The translations under genes were made by a program, and so were the position numbers. The notes beneath the pieces are model-generated. The model saw only the letters and a list, made by a program, of their open reading frames with translations, had not been told where the DNA came from and ran no database searches. From positions 682,001-746,000 of the forward strand of contig JAQFVV010012395.1 of the NCBI GenBank assembly GCA_028023455.1: 64,000 bases of DNA. The letters are read 5' to 3'. This document shows, one piece after another, positions 51,561-62,452 of the stretch. The stretch is from Epiperipatus broadwayi. Lineage: Eukaryota; Onychophora; Udeonychophora; Euonychophora; Peripatidae. Positions within the stretch are counted from its first letter, which is position 1; each line of letters begins with the position of its first letter.

Positions 51561-54355
51561 AAAAGATGAATTGGTTATAAAACTTCAGTTATCAAAATCT
51601 GATTATATATAATTCTTATAGGACAAAATATCAACTGCAGAAATTGTGTAAATAATTAAACACTTTATTTGGGCTCCAAATCTGAGTTATAACTAATATT
51701 TATGTCTATTTTTTTACTTTTATTTTAAAAGAAACTACATTTAAATGTTTAGTTGAAAGAAAATTATGTGAAAATTTTTTATTTTACTAGAAATAATAGT
51801 AATTTTTTAATATATGGGCACAGATTGGGAGAGAGCATTTCTAGCCAGATGCCCTAATTTGAAATATTCTTATCACTGTCTTCTTATAAGAATTGGTCCA
51901 GAATTCATTATCAAACTGAATTCATTTTGTTTGTACATAAAGCAATAATTACATTTTTAAAAAATGTCTTGGTATTAATAATTAATTTTTAATTTTAATC
52001 AGATTGTGGATGTTTTTTAATGCTTACCAAGAATGCCTTTATTTACTAGTATATTAATTTCTTGAAGAATTATCAATTTATATGACTGATCATGTTTTTT
52101 TCCAACTGACCACAATTAATAATAAATTATTTTTTTATTTTGGAACATTTGGTAAAAAAAATTAATTAAATAAGAAAAAGCAAATATATAAATAAATGAT
52201 GAATATAATAAATAAATTGGTAATTATATTGTTATTTATTTACAATTATACTTCCAATTAAAAAAAAAGATTCAACTTAAAAAGTTTCAAAATATATTTG
52301 AAACATTCCTTATTTTCACTTCCTAATTATCGTCTTTTTTTTTAAAAGCTCTGCATAATTTAGCATGTTAGTGGAGTTCATAAATTTCCTGGATTTATTT
52401 CTAACTGAAAAAGCAGAAATAAAATTTCACTTAATTGATTGGAAACTTGTCGACATCATTTGGTTTTCCAAGCAATTAACTATATGATTATTATTAATAA
52501 AATAAAATTATCTGCTCTAAAAATATTTATTCTTTTGTTGTTGTTGAAACTAAAACAAAATTTCATGCATATCATTTAAATAATATTTTAACAATTTTTT
52601 CGTTTTTATAAAAAAAAAAAAATTAATTGTAATAAGAAAATTTTAGCCCTATTAAATAATAATTTTATGGTCATAATTTTATAACAATTAATTTCAATAG
52701 TGGTGGTCAATTTATATCGAAAAGATTCAAATTTTTTTCATAGTTTTTATATAATGGATTCAAAAATTTAACTAATTTTTTTAATGAAATATGTATCTTT
52801 TTCAAAAACTGATAGATATATCTTTAAAATTTCTTACAAATATTTATCTTTTTATTTATTTATTCACATTATATCCTTGTTTTTGCATTTTAGTTGTCTT
52901 TTACTTCAAGTAAGAAAATTAAATGACAAAATAATTAGTTTTTTCTTTCTCAACTGTTTAAAGTTTAAAAGAAATAAAATTTTAAATTCATTATAAACTA
53001 ATTACAGGATAAATATCAAAAGTTATTTCTAAGAGAGTAATTTTATGAAAAAATGCTATTTTGCTTATCAGTTGTTGTGTATTAATGTAAAAATTGAACA
53101 AATTTTCTAAATATTAATTGGGAGAAATAAAATATAAAATTTGTTGTGAGAATTACAATATTGAACACTAAAACATTCTTAGTAGTTAATGAAATATATT
53201 TTACCATTAAATAAATTGGTATGTGTATGTATATATTGATTTTCTTTCTCGTACATTAAAAATGCATGTAGTTTTTTAATCAGCTATAAATTATTTTTAT
53301 AGATTTTAAATAATGATTCAATTGATTAAAAGTTCTTAGTTGTTAAAAAGTCGCATATTTATAATTACAATTTTTACTAGCGAAGAGAAAAAGAATTTAT
53401 TAAAAATAAATTATTAATTTTGCTAAATTTTTTATTTATTTCATGCAGTTCTTATAATACAGGCACAATATCATTAATCTGACTCAAAAATTTGGCTATT
53501 TCCCCAATCCATGGAAAATGGGATTTGCAATAGTTTTTTGTTTATTTTTAAAATTTTATCTTGAATACAAACTCTTTAAAATATAAGTTTATATACGTAC
53601 AATAAAGTAAAAGATACACATTTAAAAATATAATAAAAACAAGTAAGTTAAATATCTGAAAATTAATAAATCTTAATTTCTATTATATTTCTATTTTCTT
53701 TAACCGTAAACTGCTGAATTTTGGAAAATTTTAATCACTTCTCACAATTGAAAACCATTTAATAATAAAGATTTTGGTTGTAAATAGTACTATTAAATGT
53801 CTACACTAACCAATATTTCAAGAGATTATTAATTTCTTTTTAAAAGAAATAAACTTCTGTGTTTGTGCAACTTTTTTTAACAATGTTTACATAAAATTAA
53901 TTCCTTTTATTTATTTATATATATAAAATTATTTTAATGTTTTTTTAATATGAATGTAATGATTATATATATATATATTGTTTGAATATGATATTAGACA
54001 ATATATAGTCTTCGTTATTAATTTTATCATTTTCTTTGTTTGCAAAATTGATTTTTAATATTTTTAAGATTTTTTTTTTTTTATGAAATTATTTAGAAGA
54101 ATAAGATTTGAAGAATGAGTTGTTGTTTTTTTTTTAATATATATATATTTAGACCGAAAGATAAAATTCTTTTTATTGATAAAATTGTTTATTTTTTTAC
54201 AAAATTGATATTAAGATTAATTTCATTACTTGAACTTAGGCTTTTAATGAAATTTAACTAAAATAAATATATATATATATATTTGTTGAAAGTACAAAAA
54301 AAATAATGACCAAAAGAGTATAATTGTATTGCTTAACAGATTATAGGAAATTTGA
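51561..54355. other. Intron, unassigned
   Basis: Very AT-rich sequence with poly-T tracts and short (AT)n runs near 53962 and 54267. No gene is recognised. Confidence 0.5.
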
Positions 54356-54545
54356 ATCATTTGGACCAACTGATGAGTGCTGGTTCAGCATGAAATACAT
54401 ATATTGGAGATCATTTATCTATTTCACATGTGTGTGGACATGTGTCTCAGTTGTATGAAATAGAGTGGATGGCTGAAGGGAGCTTGAAAGTCTGTATTCA
54501 AATCCCCTATATTATAACTAGATTCCAGGTATGTAAAATATACTT
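54356..54545 (+). repeat. tRNA-like SINE copy, upstream of the RG-rich exon
   Basis: The segment contains TGGAGATCATTTATCT, then GAGTGGATGGCTGAAGGGAG (box A-like) and GTATTCAAATCCCC (box B-like). It ends with ATACTTGTATTTAAA. Another copy lies in reverse at 55340-55480, and a partial direct copy is at 55770-55890. Confidence 0.65.
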
Positions 54546-55045
54546 GTATTTAAAATATTACAAAAATAATAAATGAAAAATGAGAAGCTGAAATAAGTTA
54601 GCTATTAAAAGAAAATTTTAATCAGAGAAATATTAAGGAAGAAGAAACCAATCTCTGAATAATGCAAGGAAAAAACAAATTGTAACTAATATTTAATTTA
54701 TTTATTTTAATTATCACAATATGAAGTATTGTAAATGTTTTTTTAAAATTTCCAGTAGCATATATACATCTTAAAAAGATTTATAATGGGCGGAAAGGAA
54801 ATTACTCAACTGAATCCAACAAAATTTTTTAGCAAGGAAGATTTGAAAACCCAGTCTGTCAGATTAATGATATTGTACTTGCAATTATTTTACTGCTTGC
54901 ATTTATTTTTTATGATATGTATTGGTAAATCATATTAAACTTCTTCAGAGATTAAGTATGTTTATATGTGGCTTTATTTTTTTTAATATTAAAATTTCTA
55001 ATTATTGCAATAACTTTTAAATGTATATGTAAATTTTTGTTTCAG

Positions 55046-55217
55046 CATGATAATCGCGGTGATTCAAGTTTCTACAGTAGTCGTAGGGGCTCGGGTATTT
55101 TTATGAGAAGTAGAGGCCGAGGACGTGGTTTTTTTCGCAGTCGAGGATTCCTTAGAGGAACTTTTCGAGGTCGAGGAAGGGGAATTGGTTTTATACGTAG
55201 AAGAGGCAGTGTCCATA
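55046..55217 (+). CDS. THRAP3/BCLAF1-like gene, RG-rich exon
   Basis: The 172-bp exon is set by acceptor TGTTTCAG (55045) and donor A/GTAAGT (55218). It begins in phase 0 with HDNRGD and ends one base into the next codon. It codes a dense RG tract, for example MRSRGRGRGFFRSRGFLRG followed by FRGRGRG. Such RGG/RG boxes bind RNA and are targets of arginine methyltransferases. In THRAP3 and BCLAF1 an RGRG tract follows the HDDRE motif, as here. The vertebrate proteins then have a short acidic C-terminus. No exon for it was found before 64000, so the last exon probably lies downstream. Inverted SINE-like copies lie in the introns on each side. Confidence 0.85.
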
Positions 55218-55339
55218 GTAAGTTTGAAGTTGTCATTGTTTACTTTATTATTGTATTTTAATAAAAGCTACTTTAAAAATATTTTGATAGACAAATTAGT
55301 TTGTATGAAAATAATAAATATTTAGAAGTAATTTGAACT
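55218..55339. other. Start of the last visible intron
   Basis: The donor GTAAGT is followed by AT-rich sequence. The intron is open-ended in the window (more than 8.7 kb). Confidence 0.6.
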
Positions 55340-55480
55340 CAGACTTTTAAGCTTTCTATAGCTATCCACTCTATGTTTTACAACCGATACACATGGCCAT
55401 AGACATGTGAAAAAGATAAATGATCTCCAATATACATATTTTGTGCCTGAAGCAACACTCATTAGTTGGTTGTGTTCCAC
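55340..55480 (-). repeat. tRNA-like SINE copy in reverse orientation
   Basis: The sequence includes AGCTATCCACTCTATG, ACACATGGCCATAGACATGT and AGATAAATGATCTCCAATAT. These are reverse complements, with some changes, of the copy at 54356-54545. The pair faces inward across the exon at 55046-55217. Confidence 0.65.
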
Positions 55481-55769
55481 ACACATATATAAACAGTGCT
55501 CAATTTATATTATACTTTAATGGACCAGGCTTCAGCCTTTTCCACTGTCCAATTAATTCTTCAGCTATCCATATCATTGAAAATCTGATGATGGAATGCT
55601 CAAAACCCTTGTTGATGCCAATATTGTTGTCATACCCATGTTGACTTTTGAGTCACTGATCCCTCACGTATGGATCCTTAATATGTCCATTTAAATACAC
55701 AGAAGTGGGATGGGAAGAATACAGGTGGAATATGTAATATTTAAATACAATTGTATTGTCTATACTGAA
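55481..55769. other. Intron, unassigned
   Basis: A moderately GC-richer segment between two SINE-like copies, possibly part of a larger composite repeat. No similarity is recognised. Confidence 0.4.
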
Positions 55770-55890
55770 CATAAGATAATTTGAATAAGATGGAGTGGAT
55801 AGCTGTAGGAAGTTTGAAAGTTCGTGTTCAAATTCCTTATAAATTACATTAAGTTCAGTATAGACAATATACTTTTATTTAAATAATTAA
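55770..55890 (+). repeat. Third SINE-like copy, inside a small hairpin
   Basis: The copy has GAGTGGATAGCTGTAGG (box A-like) and GTTCAAATTCC (box B-like). TATTGTCTATACTGAAC at about 55754-55771 and its reverse complement GTTCAGTATAGACAATA at 55854-55870 bracket it. Confidence 0.6.
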
Positions 55891-58390
55891 TATTGTAAAA
55901 TAAGTATATTTGAAGGGTATTAAAAATGTATGTAAATTGCAATACACTTCTTAAAAAAATTGTCTTTATTTTATTTCCCTTCTATACAAGTCATTTTTAA
56001 CAATTGTAGATTATCTTATATATATATTACGTTCATATATGTTTGTTACTTAATAACAAATATTTGCAACAGTCTTGTTGAATCTTGCATGGGGTTTTTT
56101 TTTTTTTTGGAGAATTATGTAGACTATGGATTTTTGTTTTACGGTATTTAATTATTTTAAAAACTTTGGTAATTTGCAATATAAAAATTAGTCAAAGTCA
56201 ATCATTTTCTAATGACTTTATAAAAAATGCAAAAAGAGGACAGCACTGATTAAAAGATTACAGTCACTGAAAAATGATTTAAATGGGTGAATAGCATAAA
56301 TATATTTTAAATTAATTGAATTTTATTTATATCACATTAATCTCTCACTTGCAAGTGGAGCGTGAATAAAATACCATGATGTTATAATTTCATGGCCATT
56401 TAAAAAATTGTTTAATAATTGTATTTTTTGCAGTATTGCTATTGATAATTCACATATTATTATATTTCATCTAAATATTATGTAAATGTAAGAATTGTAG
56501 CTTTTGGTAATCTGAGTTAAAATTTTATTGTGTAAGTATATTTTAAATTAATTAAATTTCATTTGTACCACATTTAATTTTTCACTTGCAAGTGAACATG
56601 AACAAAATTACCGTGATATTAAAATACGCCATTTTAAAAATTATATGAAAGTTATATTTTTGAAATCCTGTTGATAAAAATATATTATTTCATGTAAATA
56701 TATTTTAATTAGCAACTACATTATATTTTTTTATACTTTTTAACATTATAATATGCATTGGAATATATAGAAATAATATTTTAATATTTTTTAAATAAGT
56801 TATCATAAAATATAATCCATTGTTATTTTTTGCACATAAATAAAACTGAAAAGGTTTATGCAACAATAGAATTATATTGTTGAATAAATAAAAAACCTCT
56901 TTGGGCATCATTTTATTGCCTACTACAGAATAACATACAATGAACTTATGATTTTTTGAGTAATTTTTAGATATATCATCTGTTTTTTTAATCCCAAATT
57001 CAAAACCTTATAAATATGTATCCATTTAAATATTTTTTTAAATGTTTGTCATTGTTATGTCTTGGTTCTGATATTACATTTACTTGGCTGAATAATTTTT
57101 ATTCTATTTTGAATTAATTTTTTTTTTCTCACTAGTCTTATAATTTCAGTTACAATAATGTTTTTTTTCTCCCTTTAAAAAGACTAACTTTGCTTTTATC
57201 TTTTTTCCATTTTACAATAAGTTTAAAGAGATTTTTGCTTTGTTTGTAACTTTTTATATAAAGTCACATTTTTGGAGATAATTGAAGCAGTAAAATTTAT
57301 CTGAAACAAAAATATTTTATTTATATTTTACTTTTTATAATAAAGTAATGATTAGATAAGATTGTTTTTAAAAAAATCTAATGTCTATATTTAATTAATA
57401 TTAACCCTGATTTTTTAAACATATATAATTGTTGCATTAAAATTATATTTATACTATATTTTATATATATGCATAGATGACATTTTGAAAATATAATAAA
57501 TAATAAAAATATTTTGTACAGCAGTTATATAAATATATATTAATAATTATGCATAAAAAGTTTTTTTTGGCACATGGTTTTGTGCTCTTTTCAAATGTTC
57601 AGTATCTGTTTTAATGTTAACCAATTATTGCAGATAGAATGCTATCTTGGGTTCATATGATGGAAATAAAATAACAATAATAAAATTTTAAAGAATTTAC
57701 TATATAATATGACAATATCCAGAATAAGAAAAACATACCCCATACAACTTTTTTATACTACTTTATAAATTCTCCATTCATTTTTAATTGACCTGTTAGT
57801 AGCTAAATTTATTGAAATTTTATAAATATTCATATAATCATTTAAAATATGCTTAATGTTGTGCATTTCATATGTGTTTGAAATAAAGTACAGAAATTGT
57901 ATTTATAACATTTAATTTAATTGTGAACTATATTATTAAATGAAATACACAATCATTATTATAAATAAAAAGAAATATCCATTCTATTTTGATTTATAAA
58001 ACAAAATTGTTCTTAATTAATAATAGCTTGAGATAAACTGATTTTTTAAAAAGAAAAATAAATTATAATTATCTTTGGTAATTATAATTAAAATATAAGA
58101 AGAAAAAACTTTCAATGAACAATCGTATGGTGTAAAATTTAATATTCTTATCAGATTTCATATCTATTCATTAAATGTGAAAACGTTATAGAAATTGCAG
58201 TTTTCACTTTTATTCAAATCAAATTATAACTTCACTTCTTTAGTTAAAGTGTTAAAAATAACGCTATCATTATATGTATTACAGCTAGAAACAATGTTTT
58301 TCTTTTATTATTGAAAATTATATCATTTAAATATATTGTTAGGAAATGTGATTTTACTTTGGAATAAAAATTTTCACACATTAATATATA
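55891..58390. other. Intron with dispersed and tandem AT-rich repeats
   Basis: Segments at about 56300-56390 and 56540-56625 are diverged copies of each other; both contain CACTTGCAAGTG. The 56040-56200 part resembles 41200-41400. No gene is recognised. Confidence 0.5.
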
Positions 58391-59096
58391 ATTATAAATT
58401 TATTTAAACGCACATTGATTACGTAAGTAATATTTACTAAGGCTTTAACCTCAAGAATATGCGTGTAAAAATGCGATATTAGGGACTTCTACAGGTCTTA
58501 ACCACAAGCTTACGCCTTGGAAGAAAAGAGGGGAACCCTTCTTTACTTCAACCTACTTTCTATTTAAATAGGTGAAGCTGAAGCGGTTAGATCTAAGAGC
58601 GTGAAGCTATTCAATACTTCACTGATTAAGTCCACGTTTTTTATTACACATTAATACTCGCAAAATCTTTCGATTTACAACGAGTCAATGGAAAGATCTA
58701 ATATCGCATTTTTACACGCATATTCTTGAGGTTAAAGCCTTAGTAAATATTACTTACGTAATCAATGTGCGTTTAAATAAATTTATAATTACAACTTTAA
58801 ATTATCGTAATAGATTTCTAACTATAAGATCTTTCCATTGACTCGTTGTAAATCGAAAGATTTCACGAGTATTAATGTGTAATAAGAAACGTGGACTTAA
58901 TCAGTGAAGTATTGAATAGCTTCATGCTCTTAGATCTAACCGCTTCAGCTTCACCTATTTAAATAGAAAATAGGTTGAAGTAAAGAAAGGTTCCCCTCTT
59001 TTCTTTGAAGGCGTAAGCTTGTGGTTAAGATCTGTAGAGGTCCCTAATATCCATTTTTACATGCATATTCTTGAGGATAAAGCCTTAGTAAGTATT
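58391..59096. mobile_element. Nested foldback element
   Basis: Segment A (58391-58479) is repeated in reverse at 58699-58790. Segment B between them (58482-58700) is repeated in reverse at 58828-59042. A partial reversed A follows (59043-59096). Landmarks are AACCTCAAGAATATGCGTGT, GGTGAAGCTGAAGCGGTTAG and AATCTTTCGATTTACAACGA. The layout fits two inverted copies of one A-B-A' element, the second lacking its outer A. ACATTAATATATA occurs on both sides and may mark the insertion site. No coding content is seen. Confidence 0.75.
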
Positions 59097-62000
59097 ACAT
59101 TAATATATAGTAATTTAAAATTAGGTACAATTTTCAGCATTGAATAATCCATTTTACACCCACAGAATATTTTTCTTTGTTAATTCAATTTTCAAGACAT
59201 AGGCATTAGAAGCTAAGTAGTTCTGATATTTATTCACAAAAACGTTATTAGATGGTTTAAATGATTATTTTTTTAATTTGAACTAACAATACAAAATCTA
59301 AATTTTTAAAATCTGCAATAAAGCAATTTTTTTTTTCCTGTTTTATCAGATTTTATTTGGTGCCAAAGTGAAATTACTATAGTCATATAATCTTTCAATC
59401 ATTGTGCATGTAAAATAATTAACTTAACTTTTAAAAAATACAAACAAAAATGTGGAATTGATATTCTTATAAATAAAGTAATAGCATATTAAAAATAAAA
59501 TTGAACCTTTTACATTTTTCATTAATTTTTAGAAAGTGTGCACATTTTAAAGCAAAAAAATCTAAGCTCTCAAATATACTAATTATATAACAGTTATTTT
59601 TTGTACAATAATAATTTATATATTTATACCAGGTATATGTACATTATTTGCAATTACAGCATATTTGATTATGATAAATAATTAGTTGTAAAATGTACTG
59701 TAGTTTGAGGATCCCAAAGTTATTCTATAGGAGTAATGTTTAGAACTTTGCATCAGTTTCTTTAAGATAAAATTTATTAGTTGCAATTGTACATTTATAG
59801 TGAAATTCAAACTTAGACAAAATATCTTTTTTGAAAAATAAAACATGCTATAGCAATTTTATATTCAAATTTGAAAGCAAGATAGAATGTGGTTCACAGA
59901 AAGATGATTGCTAGATAAAAATATATTAAATTAAAAAAAAAATAGGTGCACTAGATCCAAGTTTGAAACTTCTCAATGATGAAAATTTTAAGCCAAAAAC
60001 TAATCTGAGAATGGATAGGGATTTAATAAGTATTACATATGTCATTTATTGTTTACTCAAACTTATAATTGATGGTTAGAGATGGAATGAAATGAATAGT
60101 TCTTGTAAAAGCATTGTGTAAGTTGGGGTTTTTTCAACATAACTGGACGTTGTATTTTTTTTAATTGGTAATGAATATTTTGCAATATTTTTCAAGATTT
60201 GCTTTCTGATTTTTTTTTTATTTCTCTATGCATGCATAGTCATAGAAAGTTATCTTTTAACATTAAAACAGGAAGTACTTTTTTTTTTTAATTAAAATGG
60301 GGGGGGGGGGAATCATTCCTAACAAATAAAAATTTTTAAATTTTTATGTATATTATGCTTTTTCATTAATCTATATATTTTGAATTTAATTTGCCTTTGC
60401 TTTCAATTATTAAGTTCTAATTGTGTGTCAATTTGTATTTTCAAATAATAGACTTCTTTTTTTTTTACATCGGATAATTTTTAATTTTATATTTAAACTA
60501 TTAATTATAGAAAATGTGCTTTGTATAGGTATGTCATATAATAATGACAATTCTCTCTTTTTTAAAAAAAATTTGGTATTTTTATTTTTTTATAGACATT
60601 GTAAAATGGTATTATTTTATGAGTTTCTGGTTCCTGAAGATTGCATTTTTTGAAGTTGAGATGATATATGATCTAACAGAATTAATAAGGATCTCCTGTA
60701 ATTGTAATCAATTTTCCAAATATATCATTAATTAAGGCCTTATAATACTAACTAAAGTAAAATTCAAAATCTTGCATAACATTATGATAAAGATATATTT
60801 CATTATGAGAAATTAGCTGAAAGTAGCATATACATGAATAAACAATGGTATGTCATATGTTTTCTAATGTGAAAACCCTTATTAGAATACATAGTGAAGT
60901 TTAAATATTTAGATATTAATATAAATTGGAGATGGAAGCATTGAAAAACCAGAAATAGTAATGTTCAGGTATTATTGCTTAACCATAATATTCTTGTTGT
61001 CAATTACTCCACTTGCCCTTGAAGCATAAAAGCTTAATATGTATTCTAAGGTAATGTTCTTGCCTCAAAGGTTGTTGTATTGAAGACCATCTAATAGTTT
61101 CTTATGCATTCTAATAATGATAAATGATATGGTAAATTATTCTTTTTTATAACTTTGGCAATTTTTTTTTTTACTATTTCAAAAATGAGATTATTTGATT
61201 CTTTAATATATTTTATGCTGAATCCAAATATACTTTTAAAAAAATTTTCAGATAAGGTTTTTGATTTTTTTTTTTTTTGGAATTATGTATTTGCATATTA
61301 ATTTTTAGTTTAAAAAGAACTTTGATTTCTTGTTGTACTTTGCTTTAGGAATATTGCTTTTAAGTCTACTATAGTCAGTCAGGATCTTGGGGATCCTCTG
61401 TCATTATTAGTGGGGGTTTTTTTTTAATGGAATCGCTCATGTGTCCAGGGTTGGAATAAAGTTTCAAATGTAAAAAAATGAAGTTTTAATGATATATTGA
61501 ATCTTTTTGCTTCATAATTCATAATAAAGTCACCCACAAATTTCAGAATAATTTTCTGCATTGTGATATCTCATAAAGTTTGTGCAGAAACTTTTAAAAC
61601 TCTGCTACTTAATTTTCTCAAGTTTATTCAAATTTCTTTTTTTCTAATTTGAGTCTATAAAAATATCTTAATCTTGTCATCATTGTTCAAGAAAAATTAG
61701 TTAATCAAGTATGCAAATCCATTTCACATTTTATCCTTTGCTTTAACAAAAAAATTTTTTTGTTAAACCCAGATTTGTGTTCCAACAATAAAGGTGTTTT
61801 TTCTCAGATTTACAAATGGACTGAACATATTTTTTTTTTGCCTTGATTAAGTTAGGTATGTTTTGGGCTAATTTTCTTGTACATAGTGATTTTGTGTAAG
61901 CTTTTTGCTTCTTCAGATAAAAATGTTATATGATTTTCATGTTGCAACCTTCTTATAATTTCCAATATGAAGAAGGATCATTAATGTGGCTTCTTGATGT

Positions 62001-62261
62001 GATTATCCTGTAGGTAAAATAATGGTTGCTCTTTATAGCTCATTCAGCCCTCAGGGTGAGCTGGGTCAAAAGCTTCCATAGAGTCAATTGAATTAGCCAT
62101 TTTTTAATTTTCCCTCATTTCTTCGTAAGATAAACACAGTACCGATTTTTATTTTTGCAAGTTAGCACTCCCAATTACTTTTAGAACTACTGTTTGTAGC
62201 TGTTCAAATCTATTTTTATTTTTCAAGTTACCTCTGGTAATTTTAATTTTACAGTTACTTT
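59097..62261. other. Intron, unassigned
   Basis: AT-rich sequence with a run of G after poly-T near 60300. Open frames at 60423-60735 are low-complexity. I found no exon that continues the RG-rich coding frame. Confidence 0.5.
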
Positions 62262-62452
62262 TTGTAACTGTATAATAAACATTTATTTTTATAACGTCTT
62301 GCGTGCGATTATAATTACAATAGAATGACAGCCTGTTAAGCTAATTGCGCAGACGCTGTGAGAATGTTATTAATAAATTTATTAATAACATTCTCACAGC
62401 GTCTGCGCAATTAGCTTAACAGGCTGTCATTCTATTGTAACTGTATAATAAA
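62262..62452. repeat. Perfect 126-bp palindrome between 18-bp direct repeats
   Basis: Positions 62315-62377 and 62378-62440 are exact reverse complements (63-bp arms, no spacer, no mismatch). The arms begin TTACAATAGAATGACAGCCT. The direct repeat TTGTAACTGTATAATAAA occurs at 62262-62279 and 62435-62452. It may be a MITE, a recent inverted duplication or an assembly artefact. Confidence 0.9.
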
